DNA from: Lysobacterales bacterium
GTDB lineage: Bacteria > Pseudomonadota > Gammaproteobacteria > Xanthomonadales > Ahniellaceae
Reading direction: 5' to 3'
Assembly (NCBI GenBank): GCA_016182785.1
Contig: JACPFU010000042.1
Span: 1 to 64,000, forward strand
DNA length: 64,000 bases
In this document: positions 34,968 to 44,600 of the stretch, piece after piece
Position numbering within the stretch: the first letter of the stretch is position 1
Layout: every line of letters begins with the position of its first letter
Position numbers and translations under genes: made by a program
Notes under the pieces: generated by a model
The model's input: the letters and a program-made list of their open reading frames with translations, nothing else
Told to the model about the DNA's origin: nothing
Databases searched by the model: none

Positions 34968-35728
34968 TCGCGGCGCAGCCGGTACTCGACCGGCAGGCGC
35001 AGGTCGGTGATCGCGAACGCCCCCGCCGGCGGCGGCGGCAGCGGCGACGAGCGCGCAATCAGGCGCGTGGCGGCACTGTCGAGCAGGTGGTGCCCGGAGC
35101 TGCGTTCGATGTCCGAGCGCAGCACCACGCCACGCCGTGAAATGCGCGCGCGCAACCACACCGTGCCCTCGATCTCGCGCCGACGCGCGCGCTCGGGGTA
35201 GTGCTGGAAGCGGCGCAAGTGTGCGAGCACGTCCCAGACGTAGGCATCCGCCGCAGACGCCGCGGCGCTCGCGGCGGGCGCCGGCGTCGGCAGCGACTCG
35301 CTCGCGTCCTCGCTGCTGCTGCGGCTGGCGGCGTTCGGCGCGCGTTGCGGCTCGCGCACCGGCTCCGGCGCCGGCACGTCGCTGACTGCAAGCGAAGCCG
35401 CGGCATCGTTGCTGGCCGCAGCCGGGGCAGTGCGCGGCAGCGGCGCCGCCTGCGGCTGTGGTTGCGGCGGCTTCACCCGCGGCAGCGGCAACGGCGCCGG
35501 ATCCGCCACCTGCCACTCGACCAGCAGCGGCGACGTCGCCTGCGCCGCCGTCTCCGCACCCCCGCCCTGCTGCAGCAACAGCAACCCGAGCAGCAGGCCA
35601 TGCACCACCAGCGACACGCTGATCCCGGCGACAAAGCGCAGGCTGACCCGCGCATCGGCGGTCGCCGCGGGCGGGTGCGGCTGCAAATCGTCCCGCGGCA
35701 GTGGGTTAGCAGTTGGCATCGGCGTCAT
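34964..35728 (-). CDS. TonB family energy transducer
   Basis: 254 residues. One transmembrane helix (about 31-52: AGISVSLVVHGLLLGLLLL) keeps the SxxxH-like Ser/His pair of TonB. A Pro/Ala-rich spacer follows (about 75-150), then a C-terminal TonB domain (QHYPERARRREIEGTVWLRA, HLLDSAATRLI). It spans the periplasm and couples ExbBD energy to the receptor. It is the first gene of the cassette tonB - sigma - fecR - receptor; exbB and exbD are not in the window. Confidence 0.93.
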   Translation of the reverse strand: MTPMPTANPLPRDDLQPHPPAATADARVSLRFVAGISVSLVVHGLLLGLLLLQQGGGAETAAQATSPLLVEWQVADPAPLPLPRVKPPQPQPQAAPLPRTAPAAASNDAAASLAVSDVPAPEPVREPQRAPNAASRSSSEDASESLPTPAPAASAAASAADAYVWDVLAHLRRFQHYPERARRREIEGTVWLRARISRRGVVLRSDIERSSGHHLLDSAATRLIARSSPLPPPPAGAFAITDLRLPVEYRLRRE

Positions 35729-35752
35729 GCTCGCAGCGCACCGGTGTCGGCG

Positions 35753-38341
35753 TCAAAGTCCCGAAGTGCGTTGCACCTGCGTCGAGAACGGGACCAGCAC
35801 CACCACTGCGTTGTAGGTCGCGTGCAAGATCATGCTGGGCAAGAGATTTCCGGACCGCGCGAACAGCCATGCGCTGGCGATGCCGAGCACGAAGACCGGA
35901 GGCCAAGCGGCGAATGGATGCATCACGGCAAAGAACCCCGCACTGAGCGCTGCCGCCGCCCACAGCGGCCACTCGCGTTGCATCGCGCGGAACAGGAGGC
36001 CGCGGAAAAGGTACTCCTCGACCAGCGGTGCGACGACGATGGTTGCACCGGCAAGCGCGTACAAGGCTCCTTCCGATCCGCGCAAGAAAGCCGCTCCAGA
36101 ATCAAGCTGCTCTCGAAGTTCGATCGGGCCAAGTCGATGGAGCAGGGCCACGTAGCCAAGGGCAATTGCTCCCAGCGCCATACCCAAGCCAGTCGCGCCA
36201 GCGAGCCACGCGAACGTGGACCGGCCGATCGGCGAGGGAACCAGGATGTCGAAAAGGCCGACACCAAATCGGCGATTCCATCGCCAGACGTAGAAGCTGA
36301 CCAGCGCGGCGCTGGCGGCCGATGCGATCAACAACGCGCTCGCGCTCGCTTTCGATCCGGACACACCGCCGATCAGCGCGAGCAACACTGCGACCAACTC
36401 CAGATGCGCGACGATTGCGATCAGGGCGCCGAGCATCGTCGGTGGCGCCTCGTGTGGCTCGGCGTCCGGATCAAACAGATACGCCAGTTGGCCTCGCAGG
36501 CGGCTCCACAGCGCCGCGGCGAAGACGCCATTCATCAGCAGACCCGCGAACGCAAGAGGCCAATTCGCACTGAATACGCCAATCGCGATCACCATGTTTC
36601 CGACCGCCGCGGCCATGCCACGACTGGCCTGCATCGGCATGACTTCGCCAGTGGCGCTGTAGGTCGGGAACACGGTGACCGCCTTCAGGGCGATCATTGT
36701 TCCGGAGAGCATCCAGAGCACTCCGATCACAGCGATCCTCCATGCGTCGGCGGGATGCATCCAGGCCACCACGGCCAGACTCGACAGCACCATCACGCTG
36801 ACGAATGCAGTCAGCACCATCGCCATGGTGCGCGCCACCTCCAGCAAGCTGCGTGGCCAGCTCATCATCCAGCCAAGTGCAGGGCCCTCGGCCGCAAGCA
36901 TGCGTGGCGCCGAAACAGCGATCATGTAGGCGCCGGCGGCAAGCACCACGCCGGCCCAGTGATGCCAGTGGAATTCGACGTTGCGCAGGTAGTGCCCGAG
37001 ATAGAACGCTTGCAGCCCTACCAGCAGCAACGGCACCAGCAGCATCTGCACCAATGCGCCGCGATCTCGACGCAGCCACAACAACTCCTTGCGCAGCAGC
37101 GGCGAGCGTCGCCAGCGCGACGCGTTGATTGCCACTGCACCGACTGCTGTCGGATCGACGCGTTCCTCGGCGTCTCCGAAGCCAGCCTCGAATCCGCGCA
37201 GTGTCGCGGCATGCATCGCAACAAGCGCAAGCGCGCTCAGCACACCGTTGAGCAGCAGCGAGAGCGCAACTGCTTTCAGCCAAGCAGCGAAATCTGGGTA
37301 GTGCAGCAACGACTCTGCCGAAGGAATGGCAGCGCCTGCGCCCGCGAGCCAGCGCGCCAAGCCCCAGCTCAGGCTCGGGGTCGAGAGCGAGATCAATGGC
37401 GTCATCAGCAGCACAAAGCCGAGTGCGCCAGCCGTGACCAGCCACGCGCTGCGATTGCGTGGCGAAGCGCGCAACATCACCTGCACTTCGATCGCTTTGG
37501 CCATGATCGCGGCGCTGATCGTGAACGGCAGCGCCACCGCGAATGCCGCAGCCCCCGCGGCAACCGAGCTGTTGACCAGCGCCGCCAGCAGCATCACCAG
37601 CAATGGGCTGGTCAGCAGGAACGGGTTCGAGACAATTGGCTTCAGCGCTTCCGCCAGATAGACCGTTGGTTGCGGTATCGGAAATGCGAGATACCACTCC
37701 CAGAGCGGGTGCCGACGACGATTCATGTCGATGGCGAAACCATCGCCCTGCAGCCCCAGCGCCAGCCACCAGATCAGGCCAAGAGTCGCGAAGACGCGCC
37801 ACGATGTCGGGTTGCCAGCGGAGCTTGGGAGGCGCTTCCTCGACACGATGCTGTCGGGTAATGCGGACTGGGCCAGCTTTGTCAGCCTGCTCATCCAGGA
37901 GGCGACGCTACCGCCGCGTTCACGCGCCAGCTTCTGCGCGTCGAACTCGAGCCACGTGCGCAACCAGTGCTCGGCTTCGGTGATGTCCTTCTGCAATGCG
38001 GTGTCGCTCGCGGCTCGCCCGTCCTTGGCGAGAGACGCACGCAGCAAGCGCAGGTTCTCCGCCAATGCGTCGCGGCGTCGCCACTCGTCGACGGTGCTGT
38101 CATCGATGGCCAGGATGCCGCGGAGATCGGCTTCAGCCGCTGCGCTCATCCGGCTCGCCTGGAACATCGAGAAGCCGATCATCAAGGTCATCATCAGCGA
38201 ACTGAGCAGCGCGATGGAGTATGCGAACGAGGGCGAACGCTTGCGCTGTTGCAGGTGATGGATGCGGTTGCCGCTCTGCCGTATCGACATGCGCAACATG
38301 CTGCGCAACGCGGCAAAGGTGGATGGCGCCAATGAGCTCAC
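35753..38341 (-). CDS. ABC exporter permease fused to a CPBP (CAAX) intramembrane protease
   Basis: 862 residues with GTG as the probable start (GTGAGC, overlapping the original stop of the ATPase gene). Residues about 1-640 form an ABC-2-like permease half with many helices (LIWWLALGLQGDGFA, GLARWLAGAGAAIPSAESLL). The last 130 residues are a complete CPBP/Abi protease domain: EEYLFR (775-780), FAVMH and HATYN carry all three catalytic motifs. Such fusions link export with membrane proteolysis, possibly peptide maturation or self-immunity, but the substrate is unknown. Base composition and codon use look less GC-rich than in the genes on either side. Confidence 0.85.
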   Translation of the reverse strand: MSSLAPSTFAALRSMLRMSIRQSGNRIHHLQQRKRSPSFAYSIALLSSLMMTLMIGFSMFQASRMSAAAEADLRGILAIDDSTVDEWRRRDALAENLRLLRASLAKDGRAASDTALQKDITEAEHWLRTWLEFDAQKLARERGGSVASWMSRLTKLAQSALPDSIVSRKRLPSSAGNPTSWRVFATLGLIWWLALGLQGDGFAIDMNRRRHPLWEWYLAFPIPQPTVYLAEALKPIVSNPFLLTSPLLVMLLAALVNSSVAAGAAAFAVALPFTISAAIMAKAIEVQVMLRASPRNRSAWLVTAGALGFVLLMTPLISLSTPSLSWGLARWLAGAGAAIPSAESLLHYPDFAAWLKAVALSLLLNGVLSALALVAMHAATLRGFEAGFGDAEERVDPTAVGAVAINASRWRRSPLLRKELLWLRRDRGALVQMLLVPLLLVGLQAFYLGHYLRNVEFHWHHWAGVVLAAGAYMIAVSAPRMLAAEGPALGWMMSWPRSLLEVARTMAMVLTAFVSVMVLSSLAVVAWMHPADAWRIAVIGVLWMLSGTMIALKAVTVFPTYSATGEVMPMQASRGMAAAVGNMVIAIGVFSANWPLAFAGLLMNGVFAAALWSRLRGQLAYLFDPDAEPHEAPPTMLGALIAIVAHLELVAVLLALIGGVSGSKASASALLIASAASAALVSFYVWRWNRRFGVGLFDILVPSPIGRSTFAWLAGATGLGMALGAIALGYVALLHRLGPIELREQLDSGAAFLRGSEGALYALAGATIVVAPLVEEYLFRGLLFRAMQREWPLWAAAALSAGFFAVMHPFAAWPPVFVLGIASAWLFARSGNLLPSMILHATYNAVVVLVPFSTQVQRTSGL

Positions 38342-39147
38342 TTTCTGCTCGCCATGACCTGCGCGCGGAATCGGTCTGCAGCGCTTACTGGCTTGGGTCG
38401 GGTCAGCGACAGGAACGCCTGCTCCAGCGACTGGGCGCCTGGCACCGAGGCCGCCACTTGCTCGAGTGCACCGCTGGCGACGATCGTGCCTTGGTGCAAG
38501 ATCGCGATGTGCGAACACGATTGCTAGACCTGCGCCAGCAAGTGCGTCGAAAACACAATCGTGGTGCCGAGCGCAGTTTGTTCGCGCATGACGTCGAAGA
38601 ACAGACGCGTGCTTTCGACATCAAGGCCGTTGGTCGGTTCGTCCAACACCAGCAGCTGCGGTTGGTGCAGCAAAGCCAGCAACAAACCGAGTTTCTTCTT
38701 CATGCCGCGCGAGTAGTCGTCGGCGAAGCGATCAAGCGCGTCTTCGAGCTGCAGACGCGCGATCAGCGACCGCAAACGCCGCAGTTCGGCTGCGGGGTCG
38801 AGACCGTGCAGTGAGGCCGACAGCTCGATGATGTCGCGGCCGCTCAGGAAGCTGTGGAACATCGGCTCGTCCGGCAGGAAACCGAGCGTTCGCTTGATCT
38901 CCAAACGATCGTCGAACGCGTCGCGACCGTCGACCCGCAGGGAACCGGCACTCGCCTTGATCACGCCCATCAGGATTCGAAACAATGTGGTCTTGCCGGC
39001 GCCGTTCGGTCCGAGCAGGCCAAAGACCTGCCCGCGTTCCACGCACAGGTCGACACCGCGCAGCGCAGCCTTGTCGCCGAACTGCTTGCTGAGCCCGGTC
39101 GCGACGATCATCGCGCCGGCGGCGTTCGCTGGTGGGGAGGTGCTCAC
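38338..39147 (-). pseudogene. ABC exporter ATP-binding protein with in-frame amber stop
   Basis: The first 207 codons (GTG start at 39147) encode an ABC ATPase with Walker A GPNGAGKT, signature YSRGMKKKLG, Walker B LLVLDEPTNGLD and switch His STHLL. A TAG at 38526-38524 interrupts it after STHLLAQV. The same frame then continues QSCSHIAILHQGTIVASGAL and on to a TGA at 38340-38338, which overlaps the permease GTG by the usual GTGA. Homologues have Glu at this place (VEQLCSHIAIL type), so a single GAG-to-TAG change explains it. The cut removes 61 residues after the switch region. Sequencing error or recent inactivation are both possible. Upstream it overlaps the SDR stop. Confidence 0.85.
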
Positions 39148-39911
39148 GCCAGATACCCGCCATCGACCACGAAGCTGGCGCCGGTGATGTAGCTGGCGGC
39201 GGGGGAGGCGAGGAACAGGAGCATGGGCGCGATCTCGGCGGGTTCGGCGGCGCGGCCGAGGGGGATCTGGCGCAGCAGTTGCTGCAGGATCTGCGCGTTC
39301 TGGGTCAGTGCCGAGGCGAACTTGGTGTCGGTGAGGCCGGGAAGCACGGCGTTGACGCGGATCTTGAGCGGCGCCAGTTCCTTGGCGAAACCTTCGGTCA
39401 GCGACACGATCGCGGCCTTGGTCGCCGAGTACACGCCCTGCCCCGGCGCGGCGCGGCGTGCGTTGACCGAGGCGACATTGAGGATGCAGCCGCCGCGCTC
39501 GCGCTCGCGCATGATCCGCGCCGCCTGTTGCGAGCAGTAGAAGTAGCCGCGCAGATTGACCGCGGCGGTCTTCTCGAAGGCATCGAGGCCCATCTCCAGC
39601 ATCGGACCGAAGTACGGGTTGGCGGCAGCGTTGTTGATCAGGATGTCGAGGCCGAAACCGCGGTCGATCACCTTCTGGAACAGCCGGTCCATCGAGTCCA
39701 GGTCGCCGATGTGCGCGTCGATGGCGCTGGCCACGCCGCCCTCGGCGCGGATCGCGGCGACCACCTGTTCGCAGGCATCGAGCTTGCGGCTCGACACGAT
39801 CACGTGCGCGCCCTGCTGCGCCAGCAGGTGCGCCGTCGCGGCGCCGATGCCGCGGCTGGCGCCGGTGATCAGCGCGGTCTTGCCGGTCAGGTCGAACAAG
39901 GCCTTGGTCAT
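39144..39911 (-). CDS. Short-chain dehydrogenase/reductase
   Basis: 255 residues, classical SDR. The cofactor motif is TGASRGIGAAT (about 14-24), the NNAA motif is at about 90, the catalytic Ser is in NVASVNA, and the YSATK motif holds the Tyr and Lys. The C-terminal PLGRAAEPAEIAPMLLFLAS to TGASFVVDGGYLA is typical of family members acting on 3-oxoacyl or secondary alcohol substrates. It is first in a minus-strand operon with the ABC ATPase and permease-protease, overlapping the ATPase GTG. Confidence 0.92.
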   Translation of the reverse strand: MTKALFDLTGKTALITGASRGIGAATAHLLAQQGAHVIVSSRKLDACEQVVAAIRAEGGVASAIDAHIGDLDSMDRLFQKVIDRGFGLDILINNAAANPYFGPMLEMGLDAFEKTAAVNLRGYFYCSQQAARIMRERERGGCILNVASVNARRAAPGQGVYSATKAAIVSLTEGFAKELAPLKIRVNAVLPGLTDTKFASALTQNAQILQQLLRQIPLGRAAEPAEIAPMLLFLASPAASYITGASFVVDGGYLA

Positions 39912-40022
39912 GGCGCGATCACCTCGAAGCACGGGAGCCGCGATTGTAGGCGCGGCCGGGGGTCGCGACAGAAGCGCAGGGTCGGCGCTGCTAGTCTGCG
40001 CGCCCCGTCGCGGAGCCCGAAC

Positions 40023-40826
40023 ATGACCCGACCCAGAGCCCTGATCACCGGCGCCGGCAGCGGCCTCGGCCGTGCGTTGGCGCATCGCTATGCCCGTGCC
40101 GGCCACGACATTGCCGTGGTCGATCTGGATCGCGCGCGCGCCGAAGCCGTGGTCGCGGAGCTGGCTGCCCACGGCGGCGCGCACTTCGCGCTGGTGGCCG
40201 ATGTCGGCGACGATGCCGCGGTCGAATCGCTGCGCGACAGCGTGCGCGCGCACTGGGATTGCTTCGACCTGCTGTTCAACAACGCCGGGGTCGCGACTGC
40301 CGGGTCGGTCGCCGACAGCTCGCTCGACGACTGGCGCTGGGTCACCAACATCGATCTGCTCGGCGTGGTCCGCGGCATGAAGGCGTTCGCGCCGATGTTT
40401 CAGCAGCAGCGGCGCGGGCACGTGCTCAGCACGGCCTCGTTTGCCGGCCTGGCCGGGGCGCCGAATATCGCCAGCTATGGCGTCGCCAAGGCCGGCGTGG
40501 TCGCGCTGTCGGAGGCGCTGCGCGCCGAGATGGAACCGTTCGGCGTGCGCGTTTCGGTCATCTGCCCGAGTTTCTTCAAGACCAACTTGATGGACAGCGC
40601 GCGCTGCGCCGACGCCAAGTTCAGCGGCGTCGCCACGCGCCTGATGGAGCGCGCGCGCGAGTCCGCCGACGACATCGCCGCCTACGTGTTCCGGGCGCAG
40701 CAACGGGGTCGGTTCCTGATCATCCCGACCGCGCAGGAACGCATGCACTGGCGCCTGAAGCGCTGGTTCCCGGAGTTCTACTTCCGCCGGCTGATGGCGT
40801 TCGCCAGGGCCATGCAGCTGCGCTGA
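40023..40826 (+). CDS. Short-chain dehydrogenase/reductase
   Basis: 267 residues. The cofactor motif is TGAGSGLGRAL, followed by an Asp-containing NAD-type second strand (VVDLDRARAEA). NNAG, STASFAG (Ser) and YGVAK (Tyr/Lys) complete the active site. The C-terminal RFLIIPTAQERMHWRLKRWF is like membrane-associated SDRs of the FabG-like/YqjQ branch. It diverges from the other SDR gene, with 111 bases between starts. Confidence 0.92.
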   Translation: MTRPRALITGAGSGLGRALAHRYARAGHDIAVVDLDRARAEAVVAELAAHGGAHFALVADVGDDAAVESLRDSVRAHWDCFDLLFNNAGVATAGSVADSSLDDWRWVTNIDLLGVVRGMKAFAPMFQQQRRGHVLSTASFAGLAGAPNIASYGVAKAGVVALSEALRAEMEPFGVRVSVICPSFFKTNLMDSARCADAKFSGVATRLMERARESADDIAAYVFRAQQRGRFLIIPTAQERMHWRLKRWFPEFYFRRLMAFARAMQLR

Positions 40827-40943
40827 GCCGAACCGGCGCCGCAAACCCTGCAGGCCACGGCTCGTCACAGGCATGACTTCCGGCGCTGTCACGGATCGTT
40901 TCCGGGCCTAGGCTTCGCTCCTGGCTTGGGGCGGGAGAAGAAC

Positions 40944-41672
40944 ATGCGTGCGCTGTGGAGTCTGGCCGGGCTGATGCTCGCGCTGCCGTGGTCGCTGTCG
41001 GCGATGGATGCCGAAGAGTTGGTCGCGAAGAACATCGAGGCGCGCGGCGGCATCGCCGCGATCCGCGCGATCCAGTCGATGACCTTGACCGGCAAGCTGC
41101 AACAGGGCGGCTTCGAGGCGGCGGTGGCGGTGATGCGCGGCGGTGGCCGCCTGCGCAGCGAGTTTTCGATCCAGGGCATGACCCAGGTGCGGGCCTTCGA
41201 TGGCAGCTCGGGCTGGACGATCTCGCCATTCGGCGGGCGCAAGGACCCCGAGAAGCTCTCCGGCGACGACCTCAAGGACATGCGCATCGAGGCCGACCTC
41301 GAAGGTCCGCTGGTCGACTACGCCAAGAAGGGCCACAGCATCGAGTACCTCGGCACCGAGGACATCGACGGCACCGAGGCGCACAAGCTGCGCGTCAAGT
41401 ACGCGACCGGCAACGAAGCGGTCTACTACTTCGATCCCGACTATTTCCTGGAGATCCGCATCGTCAGCAAGAGCTGGTACCGCGGCAGCGAATTCGAGGG
41501 CGAGGCCGACCTCGGCGACTACGAACAGGTCAACGGCGTCTGGGTGCCGTTCTCGGTGGCCTCCGGCGCCAAGGGCTCGACCCAGAAAGCGACCATCACC
41601 TACGAACGCGCCGAAGCCAACGTCGCACTCGACGACGCGCTGTTCGCATTCCCGCAGGGAGCCAAGCCATGA
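40944..41672 (+). CDS. Exported LolA-like protein
   Basis: 242 residues with a signal peptide (MRALWSLAGLMLALPWSLSA). The mature part (AEELVAKNIEARGGIAAIRA, IQSMTLTGKL, VYYFDPDYFLEIRI) resembles the LolA/LppX fold used to carry lipids or lipoproteins in the periplasm. This is a family-level inference. A GGGAGAAG site lies four bases before the ATG. The stop overlaps the next gene (ATGA), so it is coupled to the BNR protein. Confidence 0.8.
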   Translation: MRALWSLAGLMLALPWSLSAMDAEELVAKNIEARGGIAAIRAIQSMTLTGKLQQGGFEAAVAVMRGGGRLRSEFSIQGMTQVRAFDGSSGWTISPFGGRKDPEKLSGDDLKDMRIEADLEGPLVDYAKKGHSIEYLGTEDIDGTEAHKLRVKYATGNEAVYYFDPDYFLEIRIVSKSWYRGSEFEGEADLGDYEQVNGVWVPFSVASGAKGSTQKATITYERAEANVALDDALFAFPQGAKP

Positions 41673-44600
41673 AGCGCAACCCGCAATCCCTGCTGCGCGC
41701 GGTCGGGCCGATCGTGTTCGGTCTGGCCGCCATCTCGGCGGCGGACGAAGCCCTCGCATTCGACAGCGCCACCGTCTCCGGGCTTGGCGTGCGCAACATC
41801 GGCTCGGCGGCGATGAGCGGCCGCATCAGCGCCATTGCCGCGTTCAATCGCGACGGCAAGACCACGGTCTACGTCGGCGCCGCCAGCGGCGGCGTGTGGA
41901 AGTCGCAGGACGGCGGCACCACCTTCGAGCCGAAGTTCGACGACCAGCCGGTGCAGTCGATCGGCGCGATCGCGCTCGACCCGTCGAACCCGAAGCAGGT
42001 CTGGGTCGGCACCGGCGAGAGCTGGACGCGCAACTCGGTCTCGATCGGCAACGGCGTCTATCGCACGAGCGATGGCGGCGACACCTGGCAGCACATGGGC
42101 CTGCCGCAGACCGAGCGCATCTCGAAGATTCTGGTGCATCCGCGCGACGGCAAGATCGTCTACGTCTGCGCCCCCGGCCCGCTGTGGAGCGACTCCGACC
42201 AGCGCGGCCTGTTCAAGACCAGCGACGGCGGCCAGACCTGGAGCAAGGTGCTCGCCGGCGGCAACCGTTCCACCGGCTGTTCCGACCTGGAGTTTGATCC
42301 CAAGCAGCCGGATGTGCTGATCGCCGCGCTGTGGGACTTCCGCCGCCAGGGCTGGACCTTCCGCTCCGGCGGCGAGAGCGAGAACGCGGCCAGTGGCAGC
42401 GGCCTGTTTCGCAGCAGCGACGGCGGCGCGCACTGGAGCGAGTTCACGCCGGCGACGCACGCGGGCTTCCCGGCGAAACCGTATGGCCGCATCGGCATCG
42501 CGATCGCACCGAGCGACCCCAAGATCGTCTACGCCGTGGTCGAGGGCAAGCGCAGCGCGCTGTTTCGCTCCAGCGACGGCGGCGCCACCTGGGAGGAACG
42601 CGATCGCAGCCAGATGATGGTGTGGCGGCCGTTCTACTTCGCCAATCTCGTGGTCGATCCGACCAATCCCGAGCGCGTGTTCAAGGCCAACCTGTCGCTG
42701 ATCGTGTCCGAGGACGGCGGCAAGAGCTTCTCCGGCACCGGCGGCGGCGCGCATGGTGACTGGCACGACGTCTGGATCGATCCGGCCAACCCGAAGCACC
42801 TGATCGGCGGCGACGACGGCGGGCTGTGGACCAGCCACGACGGCGGTTCGCTGTGGATCAAGAGCGAAAACCTGCCGGTGTCGCAGTTCTATCACGTCAG
42901 CGTCGACGACCAGGATCCTTACGAGGTCTACGGCGGGCTGCAAGACAACACCAGCTGGATTGCGCCATCGAGCTACCCCGGCGGCATCACCAACGCGCAG
43001 TGGGAACCGTTCTCCGGTGGCGACGGCTTCTGGATGTTCGCGGACCCGGTCGCGCCGCGCGACTACGTCTACTTCGAGTCGCAGGGCGGATACCTGGTGC
43101 GCGCCAACCGCCACACCATGCAGCAGCGCGAGATCCAGCCCAAGGCCGGCTACAAGGAGAAGCTGCGCTTCAACTGGAATGCGCCGCTGCACCTGAGCTC
43201 CAGCGAGCGCGGCACGATCTATCTCGGTTCGCAGTTCCTGCACCGCTCGCGCGACCAGGGCCAGAGCTGGGAACGCATCTCGCCGGACCTGACGAGCAAT
43301 GATCCGGCCAAGCAGCAGCAGGAGAAGTCCGGCGGCATCACCGTCGACAACTCCGCCGCCGAGATGCACACCACGATCTACTCGATCAGCGAGTCGCCGC
43401 AGAACGGGCAGGTGATCTGGGTCGGCACCGACGATGGCAACGTCCAGCTCACGCGCGATGGCGGCAAGACCTGGAACAACACCGTGCGCAACATTCCCGG
43501 GCTGCCGAAGGCGTCGTGGGTGAGCTGGGTCGAAGCCAGTCGCCACGATGCCGCGACCGCCTACGCCGCGTTCGACCGCCACACCTTCGGCGACATGGAC
43601 CCGCACGTGTTCATGACCCGCGACTACGGCCGCAGCTGGACGCGCATCGCGGCCGCTGCGCAGGGCGTGCGCGGCTATGCGCACGTGATCCGCGAGGACA
43701 TCGTCAATCCCGATCTGCTGTTCCTCGGCACCGAGTTCGGGCTGTGGATCTCGCTCGACCGCGGCGCGCACTGGGCGGCGTTCAAGGGCGGGCGCTTCCC
43801 GAGCGTGGCGGTGCGCGATCTCGCGATCCAGCCGCGCGACCACGACCTGGTCATCGCCACCCACGGCCGCGGCATCTGGATCATCGATGACCTCACGCCG
43901 CTGCGCCATCTCGATGCGGCGACGCAGGCCGCCGAGGTCAGTCTGTTGCCGAGTCGTCCGCAGCAGCAGCGCGTTCCCGGCTTCGGCGGCTGGTCGCGCG
44001 GCGATGCCGTCTTCGTCGGCCGCAACGCACCGAACGCGGCGGTGATCAGCTACCACCAGAAGACGCGGCACCTGTTCGGCAAGCTCAAGCTCGAAATCCT
44101 CGATGCCGAAGGCAAGGTCCTCGACACGCTGCCGGCCTCCAAGCGCCGCGGCATCAACCGCGTGCAGTGGTCGATGAGCGTGAAGCCGCCGCGCACGCCG
44201 CAGGGCGCGACGCTGGCCGGCGCCGCGACCTACGGTCCGCGCGTGCTGCCCGGGACCTACCGCGTGCGCCTGACCAAGAACGGCAAGGTCTACGAAACAC
44301 CGCTGCGCGTCGATCTGGACCCGCGCGCGCCATACACGAGCGACGACCGCAAGGCGCAGTTCGCGGCGGCGATGCGCGTGCATGCGCTGTTCGAGCGCAT
44401 GTCCGACCTGTCCGAGCGCATCGTCGCACTGCGCGAGCAGGCGACGGCCAAGGCCGCGGCGCTGCCGCAAGGCGAGCGCTCGAAGAAGCGCCTGCTGCAG
44501 CTGGTGACGCGGATCGAAGACGTGCGCCGGCAGATCGTCGCGACCAAGGAAGGCGGTGCGGTGACCGGCGAGGAGCGCTTGCGCGAACACCTCGACGCGC

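Noticed and set aside
35201-37861. 886-codon open frame on the plus strand opposite the TonB-like and permease-protease genes
   Set aside because: The product is low-complexity (His/Gln/Arg-rich) and runs across two real genes with clear domains.
41600-44590. 996-codon minus-strand frame opposite the BNR protein
   Set aside because: Repetitive His/Arg/Ala composition, no start context and no family signal; the plus strand has Asp-box motifs in frame.
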